Source: Pseudomonas putida
GTDB lineage: Bacteria > Pseudomonadota > Gammaproteobacteria > Pseudomonadales > Pseudomonadaceae
Reading direction: 5' to 3'
DNA: 64,000 nucleotides
Assembly: GCF_002741075.1 (NCBI RefSeq)
Contig: NZ_CP016634.1
Coordinates: forward strand, 3,998,001 to 4,062,000
Shown here piece after piece: positions 18,287-29,876 of the stretch (position 1 is the first letter of the stretch; the number at the start of each line of letters is the position of its first letter). The position numbers and the translations under genes are program-made. A model generated the notes under the pieces. The model was not told where the DNA came from. It saw only the letters and a program-made list of their open reading frames with translations, and did no database searches.

Positions 18287-19492
18287 ATGCTTGAGCTCGA
18301 TTTCTATGGGACACTCGTCGCCGCCTCTTTGGTGCTGTTGCTGGGACGAGGCCTCGTTGCACGCATCACTTTCCTGCGCACCTACAATATTCCCGAACCT
18401 GTCGCCGGTGGCTTGCTGGTCGCCGTGGTGCTATTGGGACTGCGCAGTTTCGATATCCAGGTCCAATTCGATACTTCACTGCAAACACCGTTGATGTTGG
18501 CGTTCTTCGCCACCATCGGTTTGAGTGCCGATTTCGCCAGCCTGAAGACAGGGGGCCGTGTCGTCGGCATCTTCTTGCTGGTGGTCACCGGGTTGCTCGT
18601 GGTCCAGAACGCCATGGGCATCGGACTTGCCACGGCGCTTGGGTTGGACCCACTGATGGGCTTGCTGGCAGGTTCGATCACCTTGTCGGGCGGGCACGGT
18701 ACAGGCGCTGCGTGGGGCGCGACCTTCAGCGAGAAATTCGGCCTGGCCTCGGCTTCCGAACTGGCGCTTGCCTCCGCGACGTTCGGCCTGGTCTTGGGCG
18801 GTTTGATTGGGGGTCCGGTCGCACGCTTGCTCATTGGCCGTGTTCAGACGCCCGGCGTCGAACAAGAAACACCCCGTTTGCCACGGGGGTTCGAACAACC
18901 CAACAAAGAGCGTCTGATCACGCCCTTTTCCCTGATCGAAACCATCGCACTGATTTCGGTCAGCTTACTGGCCGGCTCGCTGTTGAATAAGTTTTTGCAC
19001 GGGACCGCATTTGAACTACCGACCTTCGTGTGCGTCTTGTTCGTGGGCGTACTGCTACGAAACGGGCTTTCGATGTTTGGCTTGTATCAAGTATTCGAAC
19101 GCGAAGTTTCGGTCATGGGCAATGTCAGCTTGTCGCTGTTTCTGGCCATTGCGCTGATGTCGCTCAAGTTGTGGGATCTGGCAGCCCTGGCTTTGCCGTT
19201 CTTCATTCTCCTGGCTGCACAAGCATTGGTAATGGCGCTCTTTGCGATCTTCGTGACGTTCAGAATCATGGGCCGCAACTATGATGCTGCTGTTCTGGCC
19301 GCCGGCCATTGCGGTTTTGGCCTGGGCGCCACGCCCACGGCGATTGCCAACATGCAAGCCGTGACGCAACGCTTTGGACCGTCGCAGATCGCTTTCTTGG
19401 TGGTGCCGATGGTGGGGGCGTTCTTCATCGACATCATCAATGCCATCGTCATCAAGCTGTACCTGGCACTGCCGTTTTTTGCAGCTGTGTGA
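18287..19492 (+). CDS. gltS: Sodium/glutamate symporter
   Basis: Na+-driven glutamate uptake across the inner membrane. The ATG at 18287 gives MLELDFYGTLVAASLVLLLGR and 401 residues, the E. coli GltS length; an earlier in-frame ATG at 18242 would add an unlikely extension. Conserved features are the pore-loop stretch LSGGHGTGAAWG and the second-repeat GHCGFGLGATPTAIANM. About 10 membrane segments are visible. It is slightly less GC-rich than its neighbours. Whether the upstream regulator controls it is unknown. Confidence 0.93.
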   Translation: MLELDFYGTLVAASLVLLLGRGLVARITFLRTYNIPEPVAGGLLVAVVLLGLRSFDIQVQFDTSLQTPLMLAFFATIGLSADFASLKTGGRVVGIFLLVVTGLLVVQNAMGIGLATALGLDPLMGLLAGSITLSGGHGTGAAWGATFSEKFGLASASELALASATFGLVLGGLIGGPVARLLIGRVQTPGVEQETPRLPRGFEQPNKERLITPFSLIETIALISVSLLAGSLLNKFLHGTAFELPTFVCVLFVGVLLRNGLSMFGLYQVFEREVSVMGNVSLSLFLAIALMSLKLWDLAALALPFFILLAAQALVMALFAIFVTFRIMGRNYDAAVLAAGHCGFGLGATPTAIANMQAVTQRFGPSQIAFLVVPMVGAFFIDIINAIVIKLYLALPFFAAV

Positions 19493-19593
19493 CGCCCTAA
19501 TGCCTCCTCCGGGCGACCCTTGCCACGACCGCAATTTTTACGCTCTTTTTACGCTCGCCCCCGGCCCTTGAAACGATACTGGCTGCGCTTGCT

Positions 19594-19653
19594 GCCTGAA
19601 CGGTCGATGCCGGCATTACGCTTATGCGTAACGCCGGCATCGACCGTTCAGGC
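19594..19653. repeat. 60-bp near-perfect hairpin between gltS and kup
   Basis: Arms of 28 bp (19594-19621 and 19626-19653) start GCCTGAACGGTCGATGCCGG and end with the reverse complement, with one mismatch and a 4-nt loop (TTAT). It lies 101 bp after gltS and 65 bp before kup, with no T-tract, so it is unlike the window's terminators and REPs. Confidence 0.85.
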
Positions 19654-19718
19654 GTCAGGTAGGCGCGCAGCACAGGGAAGGCACGCGCTCTCGACCCGCC
19701 CGTCCAGAGAAGTCATCC

Positions 19719-21620
19719 GTGAGCCAGACCGCGACCACTGCACATCAAACCCTCCCCAGCAAAACCTCAGGCGTCGGCATGCTCGTCGCCGCTGTCGGCG
19801 TGGTGTATGGCGACATCGGCACCAGCCCGTTGTACACCCTCAAAGAAGTCTTCTCAGGCCATTACGGTGTCCAGGCCAACGCAGCAGGTGTCCTCGGCGT
19901 GCTGTCGCTGGTGTTCTGGTCATTGATCTGGGTCGTCTCGATCAAATACGTGTTGTTCGTCCTGCGGGCCGACAACCAGGGCGAAGGCGGCATCATGGCC
20001 CTGACGGCACTGGCGCACCGGGCAGCGGCGCCTTATGCGCGGCTGAGCCGAGTGCTGGTCCTGCTTGGCCTGTTTGGCGCCGCCTTGTTCTACGGCGACA
20101 GCATGATCACGCCGGCGATTTCCGTGCTGTCGGCTGTCGAAGGGCTGCAACTGGCCTTCGATGGCATTGAGCATTGGGTGGTGCCGCTTTCGGTGGTGGT
20201 GCTGGTCGCGCTGTTCATGATCCAGCGACACGGCACCGCGCGGATCGGCATCCTGTTCGGGCCGATCATGGTGCTGTGGTTCGTGGTGCTCGGGGCGCTT
20301 GGCGTGCATGGCATCGTGCAGCGCCCCGAGGTGCTGCAAGCGCTCAACCCCTCCTGGGCGGTGCAGTTCTTCGTTGTCCACCCAGGCATGGGTATCGCCA
20401 TTCTGGGCGCGGTGGTACTGGCATTGACCGGCGCGGAGGCGCTCTACGCCGATATGGGGCACTTTGGCCGCAAACCCATCGCGCGGGCCTGGTTCCTGTT
20501 GGTGCTGCCTGGGTTGGTGCTGAACTACTTCGGGCAAGGCGCGTTGATCCTGGGCAACCCGGACGCCGTGCGCAACCCGTTCTATCTGCTGGCACCCGGC
20601 TGGGCCTTGCTGCCGATGGTCGGGCTGGCCACACTGGCCACCATCATTGCCTCGCAAGCCGTGATTTCCGGCGCCTTCTCCCTCACCCGCCAAGCGATCC
20701 AGTTGGGCTATGTACCGCGCATGTTCGTCCAGCACACCTCCAGCGAGGAACAAGGGCAGATCTACATCGGCATGGTGAACTGGGCACTGATGGTCGGCGT
20801 CGTGCTGCTGGTGATCGGCTTCGAATCCTCCAGCGCCCTGGCCGCTGCGTATGGTGTGGCGGTAACCGGGACCATGCTGATCACTACGCTGCTGTCCTCG
20901 GCAGTAGTGCTGTTGCTATGGAAGGCGCCACGTTGGTTGGCCGTTCCCTTGTTGCTGGGCTTCTTGCTGGTCGACAGCCTGTACTTTGCTGCCAATGCCC
21001 CGAAAATCCTGCAAGGCGGGGCTTTCCCTGTCATCGCCGGTGTTGCCCTGTTCGTGCTGATGACAACCTGGAAACGCGGTCGTCGGATCATCGTCGAGCG
21101 GCTGGACGAAAGTGCCCTGCCGCTGGATCTGTTCATCGCCAGCCTGCAGTTCCAGCCTCCTCATCGGGTACAGGGCACGGCGGTGTTTCTCACTGCCAGG
21201 GCCGATGCGGTACCGCACGCCCTATTGCACAACTTGCTGCACAACCAGGTCCTGCATGAGCAGGTGGTCCTGTTGACCGTCGTGTCCGAAGACGAGCCAC
21301 GTGTCAGCCCCAGCAAACGATTCGAGGTCGAGGCCTTTGGCGAAGGCTTCTTCCGCGTGACCCTGCACTTCGGCTTCATGGAAGAGCCGGACGTGCCGAA
21401 GGCGCTGAGCCGATGCCAGCGCGATGACCTGGATTTCGGCCCCATGCGAACCACTTATTTCCTCAGCCGCGAAACGGTCATCGCGACCAAGCGAATCGGC
21501 ATGGCGCGGTGGCGCGAGCACCTGTTCGCCTTCTTGCTCAAAAACGCCAACAGCAACCTGAAGTACTTCAAGTTGCCGCTGAACAGGGTGATCGAGCTCG
21601 GTACACAGGTTGAAATGTGA
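19719..21620 (+). CDS. kup: Low-affinity potassium transporter Kup
   Basis: Potassium uptake, probably with proton symport, through the inner membrane. The 633 residues have the Kup start region [20 protein letters not shown], about 12 membrane segments in the first 430 residues and a cytoplasmic C-terminal domain. The start is GTG at 19719. A long hairpin precedes the gene. The convergent chrA gene ends 10 bp beyond its stop codon. Confidence 0.95.
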   Translation: MSQTATTAHQTLPSKTSGVGMLVAAVGVVYGDIGTSPLYTLKEVFSGHYGVQANAAGVLGVLSLVFWSLIWVVSIKYVLFVLRADNQGEGGIMALTALAHRAAAPYARLSRVLVLLGLFGAALFYGDSMITPAISVLSAVEGLQLAFDGIEHWVVPLSVVVLVALFMIQRHGTARIGILFGPIMVLWFVVLGALGVHGIVQRPEVLQALNPSWAVQFFVVHPGMGIAILGAVVLALTGAEALYADMGHFGRKPIARAWFLLVLPGLVLNYFGQGALILGNPDAVRNPFYLLAPGWALLPMVGLATLATIIASQAVISGAFSLTRQAIQLGYVPRMFVQHTSSEEQGQIYIGMVNWALMVGVVLLVIGFESSSALAAAYGVAVTGTMLITTLLSSAVVLLLWKAPRWLAVPLLLGFLLVDSLYFAANAPKILQGGAFPVIAGVALFVLMTTWKRGRRIIVERLDESALPLDLFIASLQFQPPHRVQGTAVFLTARADAVPHALLHNLLHNQVLHEQVVLLTVVSEDEPRVSPSKRFEVEAFGEGFFRVTLHFGFMEEPDVPKALSRCQRDDLDFGPMRTTYFLSRETVIATKRIGMARWREHLFAFLLKNANSNLKYFKLPLNRVIELGTQVEM

Positions 21621-21630
21621 GGCCATGGCG

Positions 21631-23001
21631 TCAGGTGCGCAGCACGTGCACCGCCAACCCCGCCAATGCGCAAGCCACCAACACTTGTATAACCCCACGC
21701 TTGAAGCGAAACAGCGCGATGGCCGCCGCCATGGCGATCAGTGCCGACGGCCAGTCGAACGCGCCACTGAAACCCTCTGGCCAAAGCACGTGATAGCCGA
21801 AGAACAGCGCCAGATTCAAGATGACGCCTACCACGGCGGCGGTGATTCCAGTCAACGGCGCCGTGAACTTCATCTCGTTGTGCGTCGACTCCACCACGGG
21901 GCCGCCGGCGAGAATGAACAGGAATGACGGCAGAAAGGTGAACCAAGTGACCAGGCTTGCCGCCACGGCCCCAGCCAGGAACGGGTGCTCGGCGCCAAAC
22001 ATCGGATACACGTATCCCCCGATGAAGCCGACAAAGGCAACCACCATGATCAGCGGGCCTGGCGTGGTTTCGCCCAACGCCAGTCCATCGATCATCTGGG
22101 TGGGCGAGAGCCAACCGTAGTGCCCCACGGCGCCCTGATAGACGTACGGCAGCACAGCGTAGGCGCCGCCAAACGTCAACAATGCGGCCTTGGTGAAGAA
22201 CCAGCCCATCTGTGTGAGCGTCCCGCTCCAGCCAAACGAGAGCGTCAACAACCCCATGGGCAGCGTCCAGAGCACGGCACCGATCACCACCAGGCGCAAC
22301 ACATGCTTCCAGTGAAAACGCGCATGCTCAGGCGTGGGCGTATCGTCGTCGATCAACGCCGGTCCAAAGTGACTCTTGGCCGCACCATGCCCACCTCCGA
22401 TCACGAACTTGCTCGGCGCGAATCGCCCGCCCATGTAGCCGACGAGCCCCGCCACCAGCACGATCAACGGGAACGGCACGTCGAGCGCGAAAATGGCCAC
22501 GAATGACGCCGCGGCCATGGCCCACAGCCAGCGGTTCTTCAGTGCGCGCGAGCCGATCCGGTGAGCCGCATGCACGACGATCGCCGTCACCGCAGGCTTG
22601 ATGCCGTAGAAGATCCCCGCCACCACCGGCACTTCACCAAAAGCCACATAGATCCAGGACAAGCCGATCAGGATGAACAATGAAGGCAGCACGAACAATG
22701 CGCCGGCGATCACCCCGCCCCAGGAGCGGTGCATCAGCCAACCGATGTAGGTGGCCAGTTGCTGCGCCTCGGGGCCTGGCAACAACATGCAGTAGTTCAG
22801 TGCGTGCAAAAAACGCTTCTCGCTGATCCAGCGCCGCCGCTCCACCAGTTCCTGGTGCATGATCGAGATCTGCCCAGCTGGCCCGCCAAAGCTGATGAAC
22901 CCCAGCTTGAGCCAGAACAGGAATGCTTCGAACAAGCCTACCGGCTGCCGGGCAGCGTGCGGTGCCGACCGTTCGCTGACGGCGCTGAGTCTATCGACCA
23001 T
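21631..23001 (-). CDS. chrA: Chromate transporter, two-domain ChrA
   Basis: An inner-membrane CHR-family protein; long-chain members export chromate. The 456 residues hold two homologous halves: GGPAGQISIMHQELVERRRW near 39 with LPGPEAQQLATYIGW, and a second half with LLTFGGAYAVLPYV and GETTPGPLIMV. GAGGAAATCTCC precedes the ATG. It is convergent with kup and divergent from gcvH. No chrB-like regulator is adjacent, so actual chromate resistance is uncertain. Confidence 0.93.
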   Translation of the reverse strand: MVDRLSAVSERSAPHAARQPVGLFEAFLFWLKLGFISFGGPAGQISIMHQELVERRRWISEKRFLHALNYCMLLPGPEAQQLATYIGWLMHRSWGGVIAGALFVLPSLFILIGLSWIYVAFGEVPVVAGIFYGIKPAVTAIVVHAAHRIGSRALKNRWLWAMAAASFVAIFALDVPFPLIVLVAGLVGYMGGRFAPSKFVIGGGHGAAKSHFGPALIDDDTPTPEHARFHWKHVLRLVVIGAVLWTLPMGLLTLSFGWSGTLTQMGWFFTKAALLTFGGAYAVLPYVYQGAVGHYGWLSPTQMIDGLALGETTPGPLIMVVAFVGFIGGYVYPMFGAEHPFLAGAVAASLVTWFTFLPSFLFILAGGPVVESTHNEMKFTAPLTGITAAVVGVILNLALFFGYHVLWPEGFSGAFDWPSALIAMAAAIALFRFKRGVIQVLVACALAGLAVHVLRT

Positions 23002-23163
23002 TGGAGATTTCCTCGATTGAGAGTGCCACCAGATCCCTCGGCGACCTGCGCGCCGATCGGCTCACCGCCGCTCTGGAGTTATCCATCGAGGCTTCTGAAT
23101 GGTCGGGTTACCTTAATCTGCAGCGGGCAAAAATCAACAGACGATACCACCCCCATCACCACC

Positions 23164-23200
23164 CGTATCGTTTTCAGTACGCCGTATTGAAATCATTACA
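23164..23200. promoter_or_regulatory. Two tandem TyrR/GcsR-like operator candidates
   Basis: CGTATCG-TTTT-CAGTACG (23164-23181) and CGTATTG-AAAT-CATTACA (23183-23200) are adjacent 7-4-7 elements. Each resembles the stronger palindrome at 23264-23281. The 19-bp phasing and lie about 150-185 bp upstream of the sigma54 promoter fit enhancer sites. Each single match is imperfect. Confidence 0.4.
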
Positions 23201-23263
23201 TCGCGCGCCGATACCGTCTACGCAACGGTTTGATCCCACAAGCCTTTTCAATCGCTGAAACTG

Positions 23264-23281
23264 TGTAGCGATTTCATTACA
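23264..23281. promoter_or_regulatory. TyrR/GcsR-type operator upstream of gcvH
   Basis: TGTAGCG-ATTT-CATTACA is an 18-bp inverted repeat close to the TGTAA-type half-sites of TyrR-family activators and to the GcsR consensus recalled from P. aeruginosa. It lies about 90 bp upstream of the sigma54 -24/-12 promoter, a usual enhancer distance. Confidence 0.55.
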
Positions 23282-23345
23282 GGCAAACGACAAGCGTCCT
23301 CGCCCATTTCAGCCCATGCCTTGATTTACAAGGCCCGGAACGACT

Positions 23346-23361
23346 TGGCCGCATTATTGCT
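23346..23361 (+). promoter_or_regulatory. Sigma54 (-24/-12) promoter of the gcv operon
   Basis: TGGCCGCATTATTGCT has GG at 23347-23348 and GC at 23359-23360, separated by exactly 10 bp, followed by T. This closely fits TGGCAC-N5-TTGCW. The start point would be near 23372, about 54 bp before gcvH. rpoN itself lies at 58826. Confidence 0.75.
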
Positions 23362-23425
23362 AAGGGAATAGCAACCAAGAGCGCGGAACCACCGTGCCCA
23401 CTTCCCTGCTTCGCGAGGATCCCCC

Positions 23426-23809
23426 ATGAGCGAGTTGCGTTTCACCGAAGATCACGAATGGCTGCGCGTCGAAGCTGACGGCAGCGTCACCGTGGGCATC
23501 ACCGCCTACGCCCAGAATGCCCTCGGCGATGTGGTTTTCGTGCAACTGCCGGAACTGCAGCACTACGACAAAGGCGCCGAAGCCTCCACCGTGGAATCGG
23601 TGAAAGCCGCCAGCGGCGTGTACATGCCACTGGCCGGCGAAGTGGTCGCGGTCAATGACCAGCTCGACGCAAGCCCTGAACTGGTCAACGAAGACCCGAT
23701 GGGCGAAGGCTGGTTCTTCCGCTTCATCCCCGCCGACGCCAGCGCCGTCAGCGGCCTGCTCGACCAAGGCGCCTATGATCGCCTGCTCAATGCCAACGAC
23801 GACGCCTGA
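23426..23809 (+). CDS. gcvH: Glycine cleavage system H protein
   Basis: A lipoyl carrier that shuttles the aminomethyl group between the P, T and L proteins of the glycine cleavage complex. The 127-residue length is standard, and the lipoyl lysine is Lys60 in STVESVKAAS. It is the first gene of the gcvH-gcvP-sdaA-gcvT operon behind a sigma54 promoter; 9 bp separate it from gcvP. Confidence 0.97.
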   Translation: MSELRFTEDHEWLRVEADGSVTVGITAYAQNALGDVVFVQLPELQHYDKGAEASTVESVKAASGVYMPLAGEVVAVNDQLDASPELVNEDPMGEGWFFRFIPADASAVSGLLDQGAYDRLLNANDDA

Positions 23810-23818
23810 GGACTTGCC

Positions 23819-26674
23819 ATGACCATCAACCTCAGCACCGCCAACGAATTCATCGCCCGCCACATCGGCCCACGCAGTGCCGATGAGCAGGCCATGCTCG
23901 CCGCCCTGGGCTTCGAGTCGCTGGAAGCCATGACCGCAGCGGTCATCCCTGACAGCATCAAAGGCACCAGCGTGCTCGGCGGCCACGACGGCCAGAGCGA
24001 AGCTGACGCCCTCGCCGACCTCAAAGCCATCGCCGGCAAGAACCAGCTGTTCAAGAACTACATCGGCCAGGGCTACTACAACACCCACACTCCGGCACCG
24101 ATCCTGCGCAACCTGCTGGAGAACCCGGCCTGGTACACCGCCTATACCCCCTACCAACCCGAGATCTCCCAAGGTCGCCTGGAAGCGCTGCTCAACTTCC
24201 AGACCCTGATCAGCGACCTGACCGGCCTGCCGATCGCCAACGCCTCCCTGCTCGACGAAGCCACTGCCGCCGCCGAGGCCATGACCTTCTGCAAGCGCCT
24301 GTCGAAGAACAAGACCGGCCATGCCTTCTTCGCCTCCCGCCATTGCCACCCACAGACCCTCGATGTACTGCGCACCCGCGCCGAACCGCTGGGCATCGAA
24401 GTGGTCGTTGGCGACGAGCGTGAGCTGACCGACGTCAGCAGCTTCTTCGGCGCCCTGCTGCAATACCCAGCCAGCAATGGCGACGTATTCGACTACCGCG
24501 AACTGGTACAGCGCTTCCATGGCACCAACGCCCTGGTGGCCGTGGCCGCCGACCTGCTGGCCCTGACCCTGCTCACCCCGCCCGGTGAATTCGAGGCCGA
24601 CGTGGCCATCGGCAGCGCCCAGCGCTTCGGTGTACCGCTGGGCTTCGGTGGCCCGCACGCCGCGTACTTCGCTACCCGCGATGCCTTCAAGCGCGACATG
24701 CCAGGACGCCTGGTGGGCGTTTCGATTGACCGTTTCGGCAAGACGGCCCTGCGTCTGGCCATGCAGACCCGCGAACAGCACATCCGCCGCGAGAAGGCCA
24801 CCAGCAACATCTGCACCGCGCAGGTATTGCTGGCCAACATCGCCAGCATGTTCGCCGTGTACCACGGCCCGGCTGGCCTCAAGCGCATCGCCGAGCGCAC
24901 CCATGCCCTGACCGCCATCCTGGCCGCCGGCCTCGAGCAACTGGGCGTCAAGGTCGTCACCAGCGCCTACTTCGACACCCTGACCCTGGCAACCGGTGAC
25001 GCCACCACCCGCCTGCACGAGCAGGCCCGCACCCAGCGCATCAACCTGCGCCAGATCGACGCCGCCCACCTGGGCCTGTCCTTGGACGAGACCAGCACCC
25101 AGGCCGACGTCGAGGCCCTGTTGCAACTGTTCGCCGAAGGCAAGACCGCACCAGCCTTCGACAGCCTGGCCGCCAGCACCGCCTCGCGTCTGCCGACCGC
25201 CTTGCTGCGCCAGTCGGCGATCCTCGAACACCCAGTGTTCAACCGCTATCACAGCGAAACCGAGCTGATGCGCTACCTGCGCCGCCTGGCTGACAAGGAC
25301 TTGGCGCTGGACCGCAGCATGATCCCGCTGGGCTCGTGCACCATGAAGCTCAACGCCGCCAGCGAAATGATCCCGGTGACCTGGGCCGAGTTCGGCAACC
25401 TGCACCCGTTCGCGCCGGCCGAGCAGAGCCAGGGCTACCTGCAGATGACCAGCGAGCTGGAAGCCATGCTCTGCGCCGCCACCGGCTATGACGCCGTGTC
25501 GTTGCAACCGAACGCCGGCTCCCAGGGCGAGTACGCAGGTCTCTTGGCGATCCGCGCCTATCACCGCAGCCGCGGCGAAGGCCATCGCGATATCTGCCTG
25601 ATCCCCTCCTCGGCCCACGGCACCAACCCTGCCACCGCGCACATGGCCGGCATGCGCGTGGTAGTCACCGCCTGCGACGCGCGCGGCAACGTCGATGTCG
25701 AGGACCTGCGCGCCAAGGCCATCGAACACCGTGACCGCCTCGCCGCAATCATGATCACCTACCCATCGACCCACGGCGTGTTCGAGGAAGCGATCGGCGA
25801 AATCTGCGCGATCATCCACGACAACGGCGGCCAGGTGTACATCGACGGCGCCAACATGAACGCCATGGTCGGCCTGTGCGCCCCAGGCAAGTTTGGTGGC
25901 GACGTCTCGCACCTGAACCTGCACAAGACCTTCTGCATCCCTCACGGCGGTGGCGGCCCGGGCGTCGGCCCGATCGGTGTCAAGTCGCACCTGGCGCCGT
26001 TCCTGCCAGGCCATGCGACCCTGGAAAACACCGAAGGCGCCGTCTGTGCCGCACCGTTCGGCAGCGCCAGCATCCTGCCGATCACCTGGATGTACATCCG
26101 CATGATGGGCGGCGCGGGCCTCAAGCGCGCCTCGCAGATGGCGATCCTCAACGCCAACTACATCGCCCGTCGCCTGGAAGAGCACTATCCTGTCCTCTAT
26201 ACCGGCGGTAATGGCCTGGTGGCGCACGAATGCATCCTGGACCTGCGCCCGCTCAAGGACACCAGCGGTATCAGTGTCGACGACGTGGCCAAGCGCCTTA
26301 TCGACTTCGGCTTCCACGCGCCGACCATGTCCTTCCCGGTGGCCGGCACCCTGATGATCGAACCGACCGAAAGCGAGTCCAAGGAAGAACTGGACCGCTT
26401 CTGCGACGCGATGATCCAGATCCGCGAGGAAATCCGCGCGGTCGAGAACGGCACCGTGGACAAGGACGACAACCCGCTGAAGAACGCCCCGCACACCGCG
26501 GCGGAGCTGGTCGGCGAGTGGACCCACGGCTACAGCCGTGAGCAGGCGGTGTACCCGCTGCCGAGCCTGGTGGAGGCCAAGTACTGGCCGCCAGTGGGTC
26601 GGGTCGACAACGTGTTCGGCGACCGCAACCTGGTCTGCGCGTGCCCGTCGATCGAGAGCTATCAGGACGCCTGA
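23819..26674 (+). CDS. gcvP: Glycine dehydrogenase (decarboxylating), P protein
   Basis: A PLP enzyme that decarboxylates glycine and loads the aminomethyl group on GcvH. The 951-residue protein is the fused long form. The PLP lysine is Lys703 in [32 protein letters not shown] opens the first domain and [10 protein letters not shown] and ANMNAMVGL flank the cofactor site. A very long open frame on the opposite strand is a codon-bias shadow. Confidence 0.97.
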   Translation: MTINLSTANEFIARHIGPRSADEQAMLAALGFESLEAMTAAVIPDSIKGTSVLGGHDGQSEADALADLKAIAGKNQLFKNYIGQGYYNTHTPAPILRNLLENPAWYTAYTPYQPEISQGRLEALLNFQTLISDLTGLPIANASLLDEATAAAEAMTFCKRLSKNKTGHAFFASRHCHPQTLDVLRTRAEPLGIEVVVGDERELTDVSSFFGALLQYPASNGDVFDYRELVQRFHGTNALVAVAADLLALTLLTPPGEFEADVAIGSAQRFGVPLGFGGPHAAYFATRDAFKRDMPGRLVGVSIDRFGKTALRLAMQTREQHIRREKATSNICTAQVLLANIASMFAVYHGPAGLKRIAERTHALTAILAAGLEQLGVKVVTSAYFDTLTLATGDATTRLHEQARTQRINLRQIDAAHLGLSLDETSTQADVEALLQLFAEGKTAPAFDSLAASTASRLPTALLRQSAILEHPVFNRYHSETELMRYLRRLADKDLALDRSMIPLGSCTMKLNAASEMIPVTWAEFGNLHPFAPAEQSQGYLQMTSELEAMLCAATGYDAVSLQPNAGSQGEYAGLLAIRAYHRSRGEGHRDICLIPSSAHGTNPATAHMAGMRVVVTACDARGNVDVEDLRAKAIEHRDRLAAIMITYPSTHGVFEEAIGEICAIIHDNGGQVYIDGANMNAMVGLCAPGKFGGDVSHLNLHKTFCIPHGGGGPGVGPIGVKSHLAPFLPGHATLENTEGAVCAAPFGSASILPITWMYIRMMGGAGLKRASQMAILNANYIARRLEEHYPVLYTGGNGLVAHECILDLRPLKDTSGISVDDVAKRLIDFGFHAPTMSFPVAGTLMIEPTESESKEELDRFCDAMIQIREEIRAVENGTVDKDDNPLKNAPHTAAELVGEWTHGYSREQAVYPLPSLVEAKYWPPVGRVDNVFGDRNLVCACPSIESYQDA

Positions 26675-26775
26675 TAGCCCTGCCCGCCACCTGGCTTGGG
26701 TGGCGGCCTCTGGGAGCGGGTTACCCGCTTCCAGAGGGCTCACCGTCCGCCCAATCAACCTGGCAGGAGGTCACC

Positions 26776-28152
<1,377 letters not shown>

Positions 28153-28178
28153 CCCGAACAAAAAACGAGGAGTCACCG

Positions 28179-29300
28179 ATGTCCGAAACACTGCAAAAGA
28201 CCCCCTTGCACGCCCTGCATCTGGAACTGGGCGCACGCATGGTGCCGTTCGCTGGCTATGACATGCCGGTGCAGTACCCGTTGGGCGTGCTCAAGGAGCA
28301 CCTGCACACCCGCGAGCAGGCTGGCCTGTTCGACGTCTCGCACATGGGCCAGATCCGCCTGCGCGGCAGCGACGCGGCCAAGGCCCTGGAGTCCCTGGTG
28401 CCAGTGGACATCATCGACCTGCCGGTGGGCATGCAGCGCTACGCGATGTTCACCAACGAACAAGGCGGCATCCTCGACGACCTGATGGTCGCCAACCTGG
28501 GCGATGACGAACTCTTCCTGGTGGTCAACGCCGCCTGCAAGGATCAGGACCTGGCGCACCTGCAAAAGCACATCGGGACACGCTGCGAGATCCAGCCGCT
28601 GTTCGAAGAACGCGCCCTGCTCGCCCTGCAAGGCCCGGCGGCGGTCAAGGTACTCGAGCGCCTGGCGCCGGAAGTGGCCAGCATGACGTTCATGCAGTTC
28701 CGCCCCGTCACCCTGCTCGGTGCCGAATGCTATGTCAGCCGCTCGGGCTACACCGGTGAAGACGGTTACGAGATCTCGGTCCCGGTTGCCGACGCCGAAG
28801 CCTTGGCCCGCCGACTGCTGGCCGAGCCCGAAGTACAACCGATTGGCCTGGGCGCCCGTGACTCGCTGCGCCTGGAAGCCGGCCTGTGCCTGTATGGCCA
28901 CGACATGAAGACCTGCACCACGCCAGTGGAGGCCAGCCTGCTGTGGGCGATCTCCAAGGTACGCCGCGCCGATGGCGAACGCGCCGGTGGTTTCCCTGGC
29001 GCCCACGCCATCTTCGAACAACAACGCCAAAGTGTTGCCCGCAAGCGTGTTGGCCTGCTGCCGCAGGAACGCACGCCGGTTCGCGAAGGCGCACAGATCG
29101 TCGATGCCGATGGCCAATCGGTCGGCGAAGTCTGCAGCGGTGGTTTCGGCCCGACCCTCGGCGCACCGGTCGCCATGGGTTATGTCGAGACCGAACATGC
29201 CGCGCTCGATACCGCATTGTTTGCTGTTGTGCGCGGCAAGAAGGTTCCCCTGAAGGTCAGCAAAATGCCTTTCGTTGCGCAACGTTACTATCGCGGTTGA
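28179..29300 (+). CDS. gcvT: Glycine cleavage system T protein (aminomethyltransferase)
   Basis: Transfers the methylene group from aminomethyl-GcvH to tetrahydrofolate and releases ammonia. The ATG at 28179 follows ACGAGGAG and gives 373 residues, the normal length. Family motifs are GARMVPFAGYDMPVQYP near the start, SHMGQIRLRG and SRSGYTGEDGYEI in the centre. It is the last gene of the operon, with a 26-bp gap after sdaA and a hairpin just after its stop. Confidence 0.96.
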   Translation: MSETLQKTPLHALHLELGARMVPFAGYDMPVQYPLGVLKEHLHTREQAGLFDVSHMGQIRLRGSDAAKALESLVPVDIIDLPVGMQRYAMFTNEQGGILDDLMVANLGDDELFLVVNAACKDQDLAHLQKHIGTRCEIQPLFEERALLALQGPAAVKVLERLAPEVASMTFMQFRPVTLLGAECYVSRSGYTGEDGYEISVPVADAEALARRLLAEPEVQPIGLGARDSLRLEAGLCLYGHDMKTCTTPVEASLLWAISKVRRADGERAGGFPGAHAIFEQQRQSVARKRVGLLPQERTPVREGAQIVDADGQSVGEVCSGGFGPTLGAPVAMGYVETEHAALDTALFAVVRGKKVPLKVSKMPFVAQRYYRG

Positions 29301-29310
29301 TTGCACTGGA

Positions 29311-29343
29311 GGCAGGTTCGTCATATTCGTTTTCGAACCTGCC
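29311..29343 (+). terminator. Hairpin after gcvT
   Basis: A perfect 10-bp stem GGCAGGTTCG (29311-29320) / CGAACCTGCC (29334-29343) with a 13-nt loop, followed by CAATAACTTTT. It probably ends the gcv operon, though the T-tract is broken. Confidence 0.6.
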
Positions 29344-29645
29344 CAATAACTTTTGAACATAGCGCCAGGCCAGGCGCCACGCCGTTTCCGACAATTTTGT
29401 CGGTTATCGGAAAAACCCTGAATTCCGGCGGTCTGGAGGGCTTGTTTTTGTCGGCAGAGTTAGCGTAGAGTCACTGCACTGTGTTTGCATGGGTCGCAAC
29501 AGTTCGTGACCTGGGCCAGTAGCTGCAATCTGCTACAACCCGTTCGACGTCTCTTACTTTCCTGCAACCCAGCCCGGTAATCTTTTATATCGATAGATAT
29601 GAAAGTAACTGTCATCAAAAATTAAGCTTCATAGGAAACAAGACA
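29344..29645 (+). other. Leader/promoter region of the cold-shock gene
   Basis: About 300 bp without a gene. It contains the 16-bp palindrome CCGACAATTTTGTCGG (29388-29403) and a small hairpin GTAGC/GCTAC near 29520-29537. A weak promoter-like pair TTGTTT...TAGAGT lies around 29441-29470. A long structured leader is usual for cold-shock genes, but I cannot fix the start point. Confidence 0.4.
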
Positions 29646-29858
29646 ATGGCTGAGCGTCAGAACGGTACCGTCAAGTGGTTCAATGACGAGAAAGGTTACG
29701 GCTTCATCACCCCAGAGAGCGGTCCGGATCTGTTCGTGCACTTCCGTGCCATCGAAGGCAACGGCTTCAAGAGCCTGAAAGAAGGCCAGAAAGTCTCCTT
29801 CGAAGCCGTGCAAGGCCAAAAAGGCATGCAAGCTGACAAGGTTCAGGTCATCGCCTAA
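29646..29858 (+). CDS. Cold-shock domain protein (CspA family)
   Basis: A 70-residue single cold-shock domain that binds single-stranded RNA/DNA. It has RNP1 (KGYGFITPE, about 17-25) and RNP2 (DLFVHFRAI, about 29-37). AGGAAA precedes the ATG. It is monocistronic, with its own strong terminator, into whose T-run an insertion sequence has inserted. The exact paralogue (CspA, CspD or CapB) is not resolved. Confidence 0.94.
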   Translation: MAERQNGTVKWFNDEKGYGFITPESGPDLFVHFRAIEGNGFKSLKEGQKVSFEAVQGQKGMQADKVQVIA

Positions 29859-29876
29859 GCGAGATCCAGACTTCCA

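Larger units (their letters stand above)
23002..23425. other. chrA/gcvH intergenic control region
   Basis: This 424-bp region carries TyrR-type palindromes (23164-23281) and a sigma54 promoter (23346-23361) directed at gcvH. I looked for a glycine riboswitch and saw none. The part nearest chrA holds no other recognisable element. Confidence 0.7.

Noticed and set aside
19594..19653. Ordinary terminator of gltS
   Set aside because: Despite the long stem there is no T-run on either strand and the gltS stop is 100 bp away, so it was not called a terminator.
23002..23425. Glycine riboswitch before gcvH
   Set aside because: I saw no tandem aptamer-like conserved blocks; the sigma54 promoter near 23346 leaves a leader of only about 54 bp, too short for one.
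23360..26758. Very long open frame (over 1100 codons) opposite gcvHP
   Set aside because: It is a mirror of GC-rich codon use in gcvH/gcvP; it has no domain pattern, is Gly/Ala/Val/His rich, and gcvP on the other strand is certain.
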